Below are positions 43,747-52,041 of a DNA stretch of 64,000 bases, piece after piece. The DNA is from Streptomyces sp. CB09001 (GTDB lineage: Bacteria > Actinomycetota > Actinomycetes > Streptomycetales > Streptomycetaceae), in assembly GCF_003369795.1 (NCBI RefSeq), contig NZ_CP026730.1, positions 7,723,609-7,787,608 on the forward strand. The letters are read 5' to 3'. Position numbers and translations under genes: made by a program. The notes beneath the pieces were generated by a model. The model searched no databases and was not told where the DNA came from. It saw only the letters and a program-made list of their open reading frames with translations. Positions within the stretch are counted from its first letter, which is position 1; each line of letters opens with the position of its first letter.

Positions 43747-44136
43747 ATGGACATCAGCTCGCCGGGCATCGCCCGGAACAACAAGAAGACGCCGCGCTGC
43801 GAACGCCACGACACCCTCCTCCAGGCCGAGGAGCTCAGCGAGTTCGCGGCCGGCCACCAGGCGCAGATGGCGTTCCTCCTGGCCAACTACGCCGGCAACG
43901 CCTCCCTGGTCGCCGCGCTCTTGGGCACTGGAGTGCGTACAGTGCGCCGCCACTGCCGTGGGTGGCCGCCACCGCCCGGGCTCCGGCAGCGCCGGGCCCT
44001 GCACCGCCGTGTCGTGGACCTCGTGTGCCCGCGGTGCCTGTCCGATCGTGCGGTGGAACAGGCGCGCCAGGCGAATCGGGAAGCCCGGCGCGCGGCCCGA
44101 CGGCTTCCGCGTGATCCCGGCGGCATGGATCGCTGA
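43747..44136 (+). CDS. hypothetical protein, 129 residues
   Basis: A small basic protein from an ATG at 43747. The middle (NYAGNASLVAALLGTGVRTV) could be a short helix-turn-helix-like segment with a following RRHCRGW, and the C-terminal 45 residues include CPRCL and are rich in Arg and Ala. No family recognised and no good ribosome site. It precedes the regulator-tap-tpg operon by about 120 bases. It may be real on length and on its less shadow-like N-terminus, but a false frame is possible. Confidence 0.4.
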   Translation: MDISSPGIARNNKKTPRCERHDTLLQAEELSEFAAGHQAQMAFLLANYAGNASLVAALLGTGVRTVRRHCRGWPPPPGLRQRRALHRRVVDLVCPRCLSDRAVEQARQANREARRAARRLPRDPGGMDR

Positions 44137-44180
44137 CACACCGGGTGCCCGAGAACCTTCAGCTCCCTCAGAACGCTGAA

Positions 44181-44211
44181 AGCTTTTCTACATTGACGAT
44201 AGTGAAAAGCT
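44181..44211. promoter_or_regulatory. operator-like inverted repeat before the tap-tpg operon
   Basis: AGCTTTTC (44181-44188) and GAAAAGCT (44204-44211) are perfect inverted arms around a spacer that contains TTGACG, a -35-like hexamer. The region is A+T-rich and lies 44 bases ahead of the HTH regulator gene. It looks like an autoregulatory site. Confidence 0.5.
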
Positions 44212-44254
44212 GATGCAGATGCGGACGTTGCATGGATTCAGGTAAGATGGTGGC

Positions 44255-44542
44255 ATGGGATTGCGCTTGGAGGAGTTGCTGCGGCTGACGGTGGCCGCGT
44301 TGATGCAGGTAACGGGTGAATCGCAGCGGTCGGTCGCAGGGGTGCTGGGACTGACGCAGACACAGGTGTCGCGCCGGCAGTCGGGCACCATCTCCTGGAG
44401 CCTGCGCGACGTCGACGTCCTGGCGGAGCACTACGGCATCGGCGCGCTGGATCTCCTGGCGGGTCCGACCAGAGCGTGCGAGGCGCTGCCCGCCGACAGG
44501 CGCCGTACCGCGCGGACCGAAGCAAGGGGGACGGGCCGGTGA
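44255..44542 (+). CDS. small HTH regulator at the head of the tap-tpg operon
   Basis: A 95-residue protein. TGESQRSVAGVLGLTQTQVS forms a Xre-type helix-turn-helix (about 19-38), followed by SWSLRDVDVLAEHYGIGALD, typical of lambda repressor-like proteins in actinobacteria. Its stop overlaps the GTG of the Tap-like gene (GTGA), so the two are coupled. It likely controls the operon through the inverted repeat upstream. Confidence 0.78.
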   Translation: MGLRLEELLRLTVAALMQVTGESQRSVAGVLGLTQTQVSRRQSGTISWSLRDVDVLAEHYGIGALDLLAGPTRACEALPADRRRTARTEARGTGR

Positions 44543-46107
44543 GCGACTTCGACGCGATCGACTCGCTACTTGACGCCGTCGGCCCCCAGGCCGAACTCCC
44601 GCCCTGCCACGTGCGCCGCGAGCTGCGGGAGCGGGCTCGGCTGTCCAAGGCACAGGTGGCACGCGCGCTCGGCGTGAGCCCCTCAACCCTCAGCGGATGG
44701 GAAAGCGGCCGGGACCCGGCCGGCGAGATCCGCACCAAATACGCCTACCTGCTGGACGGGCTGAACGCCAAGCTCGCCACCGAGAGCGAGACCGAGACCG
44801 AGGCGGCGCCGACTGCGGAGCAACCCGTCACGTCAGGCACGGCCGCGACTGTCACCCCTTTGTCTTCGCTCGACCTCGGCCAGGACGAGGAAGGGGACGA
44901 CGTGGAGCTGCTCGTCGCCCCTGAGCCCTGTGTGCTGTGCGGCCGTCCCGCCGGACAACGCGTGGCGGGGTTCGCTCAGCACCTGACCCCGGCCGACTGC
45001 CAGCCCACCGCCACCGGGGCCCCAGCTGCCCCGCTAGCCGGACAGCCCACCGCGCACACCTCGAAGGAGCCGCTGCGCACGACACGTCCGGCGCGTGCGA
45101 CGGAGCGTTCCAAGGGCCCGGCCCGCCACGCGTTCCAGGAGACGTCCGGCCCGGTCGACCTGATCCGCGAGGCCGTGCAGGGCGCGCTCGCCGAGCACCA
45201 GGGCGACGTCGACGCAGCCACGGCGGCGCTGGTGAAGCGGGCCATCCCGGACGCGATGCGACTGCTGGACGAGACCCGTAAGGGCGCCCGCTACGACATG
45301 ATCGCGCACCCCTGGATCCCCGACATCCTCAAGAAGCAGACCGCGCGCGGCGCGGACCAGATCTGGGAAGCCCGCCCCAAGTGGACCCGTCACGAACTCC
45401 CACCCGGCCGGCATCAGGTGACCGCGCTCGACATCAACGGCGCCTACCTCTCCGCCCTCAAGACGCACCTCCCCCTGGGCCAGCTCGAGCACTCCACCGG
45501 CCTCGCCCACGACCGCCGCCGCTCCGGAGTCCACCTGATCACCCCGCCCGAGTGGGAGCACGAGGCGGTGCTGCCCAACCCGATCGGCCAGCGGGACGAG
45601 CCCGGTCCCCTGTGGGTCACCGAGCCGACGCTCCGCCTCTTGCTGCGCCTGTCCGGCCCCAAGCACCAGCTGTGCGACCCTCCTCAGATCCACGAGTCGT
45701 ACACCTCCGGGGCCACGGAGAACCTGCTGGAGAAGTTCCGCATCGCCCTGAAGGACGCCCGCGACACGGCGATCGAGCAGGGCGACACGGTGACGCTGGA
45801 GTACGTGAAGGCGATGTACTCGAAGTTCGTCTCCACGATGGGGGAGTCGAACTACAACCGGGAGCTCTACCGGCCGGACTGGATGCACCTCATCCGCAGC
45901 CAGGCCTTCGCCAATCTGTGGCTCAAGGCGCTCAAGGCCCATGACGAGGGCCTGGCCGTCGTCCGGGCGATGGGCACCGACGAACTCCACGTCATCGGTG
46001 ACTGGCGCCGTGTCTTCGCCGAAGGCCGAGCTGTTACCGAGGTCAAGGTCAAGGACACGTACACCGCCGGAAGCGACGTCGCTGAGCACGCAGACGAGGG
46101 GGAGTAG
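44539..46107 (+). CDS. tap: Tap-like telomere-associated protein with family B polymerase-like motifs
   Basis: A 522-residue protein encoded directly ahead of tpg, the place of Tap, which binds telomere ends and recruits terminal protein. The N-terminus has a Xre-type HTH (SKAQVARALGVSPSTLSGWE, 36-55), then an acidic linker and a possible zinc site (Cys131, Cys134, His148, Cys154). The C-terminal half reads TALDINGAYLSAL (Asp298, Tyr303), EYVKAMYSKFVSTMGES (Lys424) and AMGTDELHVIGD (Asp481), resembling motifs A, B and C of protein-primed family B DNA polymerases. It is shorter than the roughly 740-residue S. coelicolor Tap, so the assignment rests on context and HTH. Starts in a GTGA overlap; its TAG overlaps the tpg GTG. 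Confidence 0.72.
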   Translation: MSDFDAIDSLLDAVGPQAELPPCHVRRELRERARLSKAQVARALGVSPSTLSGWESGRDPAGEIRTKYAYLLDGLNAKLATESETETEAAPTAEQPVTSGTAATVTPLSSLDLGQDEEGDDVELLVAPEPCVLCGRPAGQRVAGFAQHLTPADCQPTATGAPAAPLAGQPTAHTSKEPLRTTRPARATERSKGPARHAFQETSGPVDLIREAVQGALAEHQGDVDAATAALVKRAIPDAMRLLDETRKGARYDMIAHPWIPDILKKQTARGADQIWEARPKWTRHELPPGRHQVTALDINGAYLSALKTHLPLGQLEHSTGLAHDRRRSGVHLITPPEWEHEAVLPNPIGQRDEPGPLWVTEPTLRLLLRLSGPKHQLCDPPQIHESYTSGATENLLEKFRIALKDARDTAIEQGDTVTLEYVKAMYSKFVSTMGESNYNRELYRPDWMHLIRSQAFANLWLKALKAHDEGLAVVRAMGTDELHVIGDWRRVFAEGRAVTEVKVKDTYTAGSDVAEHADEGE

Positions 46108-46679
46108 TGCCAGAGAAGAACATCGACTTCGGACGGTTCGGCGCCCGGGGCATCAAGGGCAGCGACGCCGTCGCTCGCAAACTCGACGAACTCGCGGGCG
46201 GCATCGCCACTCCCGTGACCGCCAAGCGCGGCTGGATGGCGCGCCTGCACTACCTGGCGAAGTCGACCCCGACCCTGAAGGCCGCGCAGGACGCCGGACT
46301 CACCGTGACCCACCGGACGCTGAAGGCCTGGCTGGAGGGCAAACGCCGCCCCTCCAAGACCAGCCTGGAACGCATCGACCAGGCGTACCGGACGGTGCGC
46401 CGTCACAACGTCGCCCGCCACCTCCTCAGACGCCTCAACCGCGACGGACGCGGCACCCGGGTGGAGATCCACCCGCTCAACCAGTCCCAGGTGCCGCAAC
46501 AGCTGCAGCGCGTGGTGGAGTACCGGACGATGAACGTGCGCCGCTGGGACCGCATCGTCGGCTCCTGGGCGGCCGGCGACCACCAGAGCCTCGACGCAGC
46601 GTGGCAGGACACGATCGTCGACCTCGGCTCGCAGTGGGGCCAGTACGAGTACGTCACCAACGTCGGCTTTGCCGCATAG
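46107..46679 (+). CDS. tpg: telomere terminal protein
   Basis: A 190-residue protein very close in size and pattern to Streptomyces Tpg (about 184 residues), the protein covalently bound to the 5' ends of linear replicons that primes end patching. TVTHRTLKAWLEGKRRPSK (about 70-88) is the conserved HTH-like DNA-contact segment; RGTRVEIHPLNQSQVPQQ and the C-terminal WGQYEYVTNVGFAA are strong family blocks. The GTG overlaps the tap stop (TAGTG), matching the known tap-tpg operon order. Its presence implies that this replicon is linear or carries linear-replicon genes. Confidence 0.92.
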   Translation: MPEKNIDFGRFGARGIKGSDAVARKLDELAGGIATPVTAKRGWMARLHYLAKSTPTLKAAQDAGLTVTHRTLKAWLEGKRRPSKTSLERIDQAYRTVRRHNVARHLLRRLNRDGRGTRVEIHPLNQSQVPQQLQRVVEYRTMNVRRWDRIVGSWAAGDHQSLDAAWQDTIVDLGSQWGQYEYVTNVGFAA

Positions 46680-46875
46680 AGCCCTGCTCTAGGAACTGCA
46701 GACTCGTAAGCGCTCGCGAGCCACTCACCTGCGGCATCCGAATGGGTAAGCAGTGCCGACGATGTAGTTCGTCGGCGGATCATGAGCAATCTGGTTGCAG
46801 CAGTTCAGCTGCTTCAGGGTAAGAGCGCTGTCCTGAATCGGTTCGCTTGTCTGGGCCTTCGGAGCGTGAAGGCGC

Positions 46876-47744
46876 TCAGCGGCTGGCGGCCAGATTCACG
46901 GCCGTCTCTTTGACCAGTTCGCGGACTAGGAGAAGAGCCTGGTCACACATCTGCAGTACATCCTGTTGAGCGCGGATCTTCGTCAGTGGCTTGGTCGTGC
47001 TCTGACCGACGTTCTCCATGTCGAGCCGGTGTGCAACATCGTTCCTGGCAGTGAAAAAGGCATCGAGGGCGGCAAACCGCGCCTTCGGGATCTGCTGGTT
47101 GGAAATGCCCAGCGAAGCGCCAGCGCGGTCACGGAGATCGCTACTTCCTTGGAAACTCGCCTTCGTCTTGCTTACGACGTAGAGGTCGAGCAGTGCGACA
47201 CCAGGATCCTGCTCCTTCAGTGCTGCCAGGAAGTCCTCGTCTACGTGGGGAGTTTTGGCCTGCTGCTCGATGAAGCTCTCGTACTTGAGTCTCGGGGTGC
47301 CTGGTTGGGCGATCAGTACCGGCACTGAGTGATGAATCAGCGCCTGAACCGTGGCGTCCAGCCCGGCGGAAGTGAACACGATGGCCGCTCGCAGGAGGTC
47401 TTGGGCGTCGGAGTGCAGGCGCCCACGCGTCGTCCTGTTATGTTGCGCCGCGCGTGTCCGGCGAACCAGATGAAGCGTGTCGAACAGGCCGGAGACGCTG
47501 TCGTGGGTGCTCCGCAGCCGCCACCAGGCAGGTACGACCTCAGGGGCTTTGTAGGGCCGGTTCCCCAGGGGAGTGAGGACGAGCCTGGTGAGGTTCCCAG
47601 GCTCTTCAGGGGCCTCCGCGACTGCCTTGGCCGTCTCGCAGTGACTGCGACGCTGAGACTTGGCAGCGTCACCTCCGCTGTAGCAACGACAGCGCCTGGC
47701 TTCGCGGCTGCTGCCTCTTCCGGCTCGGCAGGTTCAGCATCCAT
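46876..47744 (-). pseudogene. HEPN-domain gene with one frameshift
   Basis: The main frame ends at 46876 and reads back through DAQDLLRAAIVFTSAGLDA to APEEPGNLTRLVL with no ATG, GTG or TTG upstream except an internal GTG at 47379. FFTARNDVAHRLD carries an Rx4H (RNDVAH) HEPN motif. A second frame starts at an ATG (47744) with GAGGGG five bases ahead and reads MDAEPAEPEEAAAAKPG; it would join the main frame through a single indel near 47650. The intact product would be about 290 residues. If translation starts at 47379 instead, a 167-residue HEPN protein remains. Confidence 0.6.
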
Positions 47745-47944
47745 GGATCCCCTCACGACGGCGTCGATCACCTCAGTGAACACCACCAAGGCTCCCCGCA
47801 CGCCAGCTATTGCTCACGAACTGGTGATTTGCTCGCACAGTGCTCGTGATCACGCGGAATTGCTTACCAAGTCGTGGAACCTACACCTGCACCGGAACGT
47901 GGTCTTCGGCGGCTGCTGGGATGACGTACGGTGGGGGATACCGA

Positions 47945-48018
47945 CGCGGGGTGGAGCAGCTCGGTAGCTCGCTGGGCTCATAACCCAGAGGTCGCAGGTT
48001 CAAATCCTGTCCCCGCTA
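47945..48018 (+). tRNA. tRNA-Met (initiator type, CAT anticodon)
   Basis: A 74-base cloverleaf without encoded CCA. The acceptor arms CGCGGGG and CCCCGCT pair except C1-U72, the anticodon stem has three G-C pairs around CTCATAA, and the D-arm (AGCTCGGTAGCTC) and T-loop (TTCAAAT) are normal. The unpaired first position and GGG/CCC anticodon stem mark an initiator tRNA. A terminator follows within 10 bases. tRNA genes in accessory DNA often mark integration sites, but no duplicate of the 3' end was seen in this window. Confidence 0.93.
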
Positions 48019-48025
48019 CTGCTGA

Positions 48026-48055
48026 AGAGGCCCGGATCTACACGATCCGGGCTCT
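48026..48055 (+). terminator. tRNA terminator hairpin
   Basis: CCCGGATC (48031-48038) pairs with GATCCGGG (48044-48051), extended by AGAGG/CTCT pairing with one bulge, and followed by a T-rich CTTTCGT. Confidence 0.8.
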
Positions 48056-48536
48056 TTCGTGTTCCTGGCACGAGCCCACGTCTGACTCTTGCCCGGCAGG
48101 GAGCCCGGCCGTCCTTGCTGCCTGACCGAGGTGATCGATCCCAGGCCGTTCTCGCTGGACGCTCTGCGGCGAACGGAGGGGTCGTCGGTGACGGTGCGCG
48201 GATCGCAGCGGCTGGCGTCTGCATACGGTGCAGGGTCGCCATGTGCGCGGTCCGCGCTGGGATCCCGCAGCACGTCCTGGTCTGCACAAAAGCCGGTCTG
48301 CGCATAACCGTCACCGAGCCGCCGTGCCGTGCGGGACCTGCGCCGTGGTCCACCTGGCCAGGCATGCCAAGCGCAGGCCTGGTGTCTGGGGAACAGCGGT
48401 AGTTCTACCGGCGATCGGCGCCATAGCACTGTGGCAGGGATTGGGCGCATTTTTGGAACGTTTGGACGAGGCGGCCGTGCCCCATCGGGTGGGATAGTCG
48501 GGGCCGCCGGGTGCGGCTGAAGTCGGATGAGGCAGG
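48056..48536. other. intergenic, no gene recognised
   Basis: About 480 bases after the tRNA. Frames on both strands have the arginine/proline bias of shadows. This is the usual place for an attachment site or its remnant, but no repeat of the tRNA end was found. Confidence 0.4.
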
Positions 48537-49166
48537 GTGAACGGCATGGTGACCTTGGCCAGCCCGTCGGTGGGCACGTCGGTACGCGCAGCCTCTGCGG
48601 CCCTGTTGGATCCTGCCGCGCTGTCTGTCTCGCTCCAGCTGATGGGCAGCCAGGCGCTGCTGTTCTACCGGTTTGACGAGGAAGAATGCGCACGCCGCGC
48701 CCGCGTCTCAGCGGCCCGCCTCGACAGACTTGATGCGCTGCAGACGCTTCTGGAGCTGCCCGTCGACGAGCCCGTTGCACTGGCGTCGCTGCCTGCACGG
48801 CTGCGTTCGGCGGTACGGCGGCTTCCGGCCGGTGCCGCCGACGTCGACCGCTGTGAGGTCACCCGTCGCGCGGTGCGGCCGCTCACCGTTGATCTCGCCG
48901 TGGTGCGGGCAAGCGCCGCGGGCTGGCGCGGAGGACTCGAGCAAGCCGGCCGTTTCGCCCCCTTCTGCCGGCGCGCCCTGCTGCTGGACAGCGCTCCACC
49001 TGCGCCTGAGGAGAAGCTGATGGAAGCCGCCTTCTACGGCATCGGCGTCCTGGTGGCCGACGGCGAGAGCGTGGACCTTCTTCTGGAACCCCGGTCCTAC
49101 ACCCCGCGCCGCCATACCCCCGCGGCATGGTGCTTCATAGAGGAGTTCCACCACCGCATCGGCTAG
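48537..49166 (+). CDS. hypothetical protein, 209 residues
   Basis: No family recognised. The sequence has a helical N-terminal part (QLMGSQALLFYRFDEEECAR) and a strand-rich C-terminal part ending in AAFYGIGVLVADGESVDLLL and AWCFIEEFHHRIG. The GTG start has GAGG four bases ahead. Its stop directly abuts the stop of the TGT-like gene on the opposite strand (convergent, no gap). It may belong with that gene and the ImmA-type regulator as one accessory module. Confidence 0.65.
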   Translation: MNGMVTLASPSVGTSVRAASAALLDPAALSVSLQLMGSQALLFYRFDEEECARRARVSAARLDRLDALQTLLELPVDEPVALASLPARLRSAVRRLPAGAADVDRCEVTRRAVRPLTVDLAVVRASAAGWRGGLEQAGRFAPFCRRALLLDSAPPAPEEKLMEAAFYGIGVLVADGESVDLLLEPRSYTPRRHTPAAWCFIEEFHHRIG

Positions 49167-50393
49167 TCACGGCTCACCGCGCTCCGCGCCCGCCACCGGG
49201 CGTGCCGTCGAGGGGGCCTGCGGGCCGACGGGGGCCTGTGCCCACTGCAGCAGCTGCTGGGGCACCTTGAAGGCGCTGAACCCGGGATGGTCGAGTTCAG
49301 CGTTGAGCACCGGGTAGCGGTCCACCGCGCGCCGACAGCGCTGCTGCCACCACGCGGGCCGCCCGGTTGGCTCGACGGCGTCCATGCTGCGCAGCCACCC
49401 CATCAGCACCGCCGCATTGTGGGCGGCCGCCGGCACCTGCCAGTGATTGCTGACGAAAGTGTCCAGGACGAGCCCGTCGCAGGCCGCGCACCGGCACACC
49501 GGCGCCAGGCCCGCGGCGAACCTCTTCGCCAGCGTCTCGCCGAGGAAGAAGTCCATCAGCTCCGGCAGCAGCACGGAGGGCGAGTTCGGACCGCCCGGGG
49601 ACCGCTTGGCCGCCTGGCCAGGCGGGACGATGTGCCGCACGCTGCTGGTGGCGCCGAAAGCGGTGAACGCCGCCCCGTGGGCCAGAGCCCCGAACGCCGC
49701 GAGGTCGGCACGCAGCAGCGCGGTCCCGGGGACCTCCGCCAGCAGCCGCTTGAGGTTGCCCACCGCCTGGGAGAAGCCGGCCAGCGGGTCCATCTGCCCG
49801 CCGAGCATGACCGCTTTGGGGTTCGGTACGACATTGAGCCAGGCGATCAACTGTCCGACAGCGTCGTCGCGCAGCCACGCCACGTCCACCGGCACACTGA
49901 AGAAGACGTGGGGGTCCTCGAGCTTGAGAACCTGGTGGACGGCGGCCTTGAGGGCGTCGGAGTCTTCCGCGTGCAGATATCCGGTGGGCGTCATGGCCGC
50001 CGTCGCGCCCGCACGGTGGCCCACCTGCTCCTCGATCGACAGCTGCAGCGGGTCGCCGAAGGCCAGCTGGCCTTGCGAGACGTCGGGAAATGGGTCGTCC
50101 TCGCTGGCCGCCGCCACGGTGTAGACGGCGGGATCCGCCAGCAGCGGTCCCGTGAACCCTTCCTCGCGCAGTTTGCGGACCTTCGCCGCCGCCCCTGCCC
50201 CGCTGACGACAAGCCCGCTGCGCACCGGATCGAGCTGCTCGCGGATATAGCCGACGCGGCTCACTCCGGCCTGCAGCAGCATCCGACCTCGCAACTGCTC
50301 GGGTACAGAGGGCGGTTGGGTGAGAGGAGGGTCGGGAGGCTCCGCGGGATCGGAACCGGCGCCCGGGCGCGGGGAGGGGAACGACTCAGTCAT
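49167..50393 (-). CDS. TIM-barrel protein with tRNA-guanine transglycosylase-like Zn motif
   Basis: A 408-residue protein. The body alternates strands and helices in TIM-barrel manner (SGLVVSGAGAAAKVRKLREE, HVFFSVPVDVAWLRDDAV, NPKAVMLGGQMDPLAGF), and CRCAACDGLVLDTF near residue 305 plus a later His (NHWQVPAAAHN) resembles the CxCxxC...H zinc site of TGT/DpdA enzymes. Base exchange in DNA or RNA is possible, but the match is limited to this motif and fold impression. Its ATG overlaps the stop of the ImmA/HTH gene (ATGA). Confidence 0.5.
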   Translation of the reverse strand: MTESFPSPRPGAGSDPAEPPDPPLTQPPSVPEQLRGRMLLQAGVSRVGYIREQLDPVRSGLVVSGAGAAAKVRKLREEGFTGPLLADPAVYTVAAASEDDPFPDVSQGQLAFGDPLQLSIEEQVGHRAGATAAMTPTGYLHAEDSDALKAAVHQVLKLEDPHVFFSVPVDVAWLRDDAVGQLIAWLNVVPNPKAVMLGGQMDPLAGFSQAVGNLKRLLAEVPGTALLRADLAAFGALAHGAAFTAFGATSSVRHIVPPGQAAKRSPGGPNSPSVLLPELMDFFLGETLAKRFAAGLAPVCRCAACDGLVLDTFVSNHWQVPAAAHNAAVLMGWLRSMDAVEPTGRPAWWQQRCRRAVDRYPVLNAELDHPGFSAFKVPQQLLQWAQAPVGPQAPSTARPVAGAERGEP

Positions 50394-51499
50394 GGCCTCA
50401 CCTTCGAAGCGGAATCCACCGCCGCGCCTTCGCGCGGGGCGTACAGCAGCTGGAAGTCCTCGGGCAGCAGCCGGGCACAGCGGGCCAGCTCTTCCTCGCT
50501 CATCCCCGCGGTCAGAGCGGAGCGGATCAGCCCGGGGACGTATCGGGGCCGCTCCCGGTCTATCTCGACCGGTTCGGCCGTGCGGTAGCCCAGCGCGGAC
50601 ATCTCCACCATCACACTGCGGTACTGCCAATCCGTGACGATGTTCAGACTCTGCGCCCGGCGCAGCAGCGCGGCCATCGACACCTTCCACTCCCGCTTCA
50701 GCCGGGCCAGCAGTTCCAGGTCGACGCGGGGCGCGAAGGCGGAGTGGATGTCACGCGCGGGCATGAGGAACTCGGCGGCGAATTCGTCGGCTTGCCGCTC
50801 CTGTATGGCGCTGTCGCCGGGGGACTGGTGCAGGACCAGGTGCCCCAGCTCGTGCGCCAGGCTGAAGCGGTAGCGGTCTGCGGGCGCGTGGTGGTTGGCC
50901 AGGATGAGCGGCGGCTGCGTGCCGTCCCACTGGCTGACCGCATCGAGCCGGCCGCTGCCCAAATCACGCGCGACCACCAGAACTCCAGCCGTCTCCAGGG
51001 ATGCGGTGAGGTCCGCCGCTGGGCCCGGCGGCATGCCCCAGGCCTTGCGGACCTGCCGGGCTGCATCCTTGGCGGCGGTCAGGGCGTCGAGTGCGACAGT
51101 GGGAATGGCGGCGGCCCGCACGCCGAGACCGGCTCGGCACGCGGCGATGCCCTCCAACTGAACCCGTGTCAGGGCGAGATGGGCATGTTGGCGCCGAAGG
51201 GCGGAGACGGTCAACGACGCACGCTTGCGGTGGTGGACGAGCCCCACGCCGACCCCATGCACCTGCGGATCCAGACACAGCAGCTCCGGCGGATACCCCA
51301 ACGCCGCCGCATAGAACTCCAGCCGCTCTCCTGAGACCGCCAGCCGGCCGCTCTCAGCGCGGCTCACGTACCCCTGCGACACCGCCGCGTCACCGCCGGA
51401 GGCCTTCATCATCGCCTCAGCCACGTCGGCTTGTGTCATGCCGCGGAACTCGCGGGCCACCACCAGCATCCCCGGCTGCGCCGAATGTACGTCGCTCAC
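50390..51499 (-). CDS. XRE regulator fused to ImmA/IrrE metallopeptidase
   Basis: A 369-residue protein. The N-terminal AREFRGMTQADVAEAM and SQGYVSRAESGRLAVS form a Xre helix-turn-helix; in the middle FSLAHELGHLVLHQSP has the HExxH zinc-protease motif, and ERQADEFAAEFLMP supplies the third ligand. ImmA/IrrE proteins cleave repressors or regulators on DNA damage or phage-related signals. The GTG at 51499 is chosen for GAGGTGG seven bases ahead; an ATG at 51568 is an alternative. It is coupled to the TGT-like gene, and an inverted repeat lies upstream. Confidence 0.9.
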   Translation of the reverse strand: MSDVHSAQPGMLVVAREFRGMTQADVAEAMMKASGGDAAVSQGYVSRAESGRLAVSGERLEFYAAALGYPPELLCLDPQVHGVGVGLVHHRKRASLTVSALRRQHAHLALTRVQLEGIAACRAGLGVRAAAIPTVALDALTAAKDAARQVRKAWGMPPGPAADLTASLETAGVLVVARDLGSGRLDAVSQWDGTQPPLILANHHAPADRYRFSLAHELGHLVLHQSPGDSAIQERQADEFAAEFLMPARDIHSAFAPRVDLELLARLKREWKVSMAALLRRAQSLNIVTDWQYRSVMVEMSALGYRTAEPVEIDRERPRYVPGLIRSALTAGMSEEELARCARLLPEDFQLLYAPREGAAVDSASKVRP

Positions 51500-52041
51500 G
51501 TCGTACCACCTCAGATCAGACCTCAAAAGATTATCCTCAAATATTCCTCTGTGTATCGAAGTTGACAAAATTGACAGAACGTCAAGGCGGGTGGCTGGGG
51601 GATGGGCGGGCGGCGTGACGCCGCTCGTTCACGCGGATGACTGCTCCTGGAACCCGAGACGAGGCTCGATCGGCCGTGACGCCCTCGGCGAAGTGCTCCG
51701 CCATGGCGGCCGCGACGTCCCGGGTCTCGATCCTCCGCTCCCGACTCCCGGCCGCAGGACCGTGCTGTTCCGGTCCGCGCCGGTCAAGACGTACGCCGCG
51801 AGGCCGTGCCGGCGCAGCGCCCGGCTTCTGCGGGATGCGGCGTTCCAGCCCCGGCGCGGAGAGTCCCGCCTTGCCCCGAGCCAGACCCTAACTGACACAA
51901 AACGGGGAGCTGTAGCTTTGCGTCCCTCTAAGATGACTGCCTGCGATGAGTGCTCAGGCGCCTCATCCGCACGCGTAACGCCCGCACGCCACACCCCTGC
52001 CCGTCGCCCGGCGGAGCGGGGAGATACGGAGCAGCTCGACC
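51500..52041. other. divergent intergenic region between ImmA-type regulator and OLD nuclease
   Basis: About 540 bases. The first 90 are A+T-rich and contain the inverted repeat at 51562-51585. The rest is G+C-rich with only shadow frames. The stretch at 51893-51945 (CTGACACAAAACGG onward) is A+T-richer and may hold the promoter of the OLD gene. Confidence 0.5.
51562..51585. promoter_or_regulatory. putative XRE operator
   Basis: TTGAC (51562) is repeated at 51571 and the second copy forms a perfect dyad with GTCAA at 51581-51585 (TTGAC-AGAAC-GTCAA). It lies 63 bases ahead of the XRE-ImmA start in an A+T-rich patch; autoregulation is likely. Confidence 0.5.

Noticed and set aside
42037..44139. 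5' extension of the nuclease-like frame to a 1467-residue protein
   Set aside because: The extension lies entirely opposite the UvrD-like helicase gene, has glycine/valine-rich shadow composition and no domain; a good ribosome site supports the shorter start.
47945..48018. tRNA as proven attachment site of an integrated element
   Set aside because: No integrase gene and no second copy of the tRNA 3' end is present in the window.
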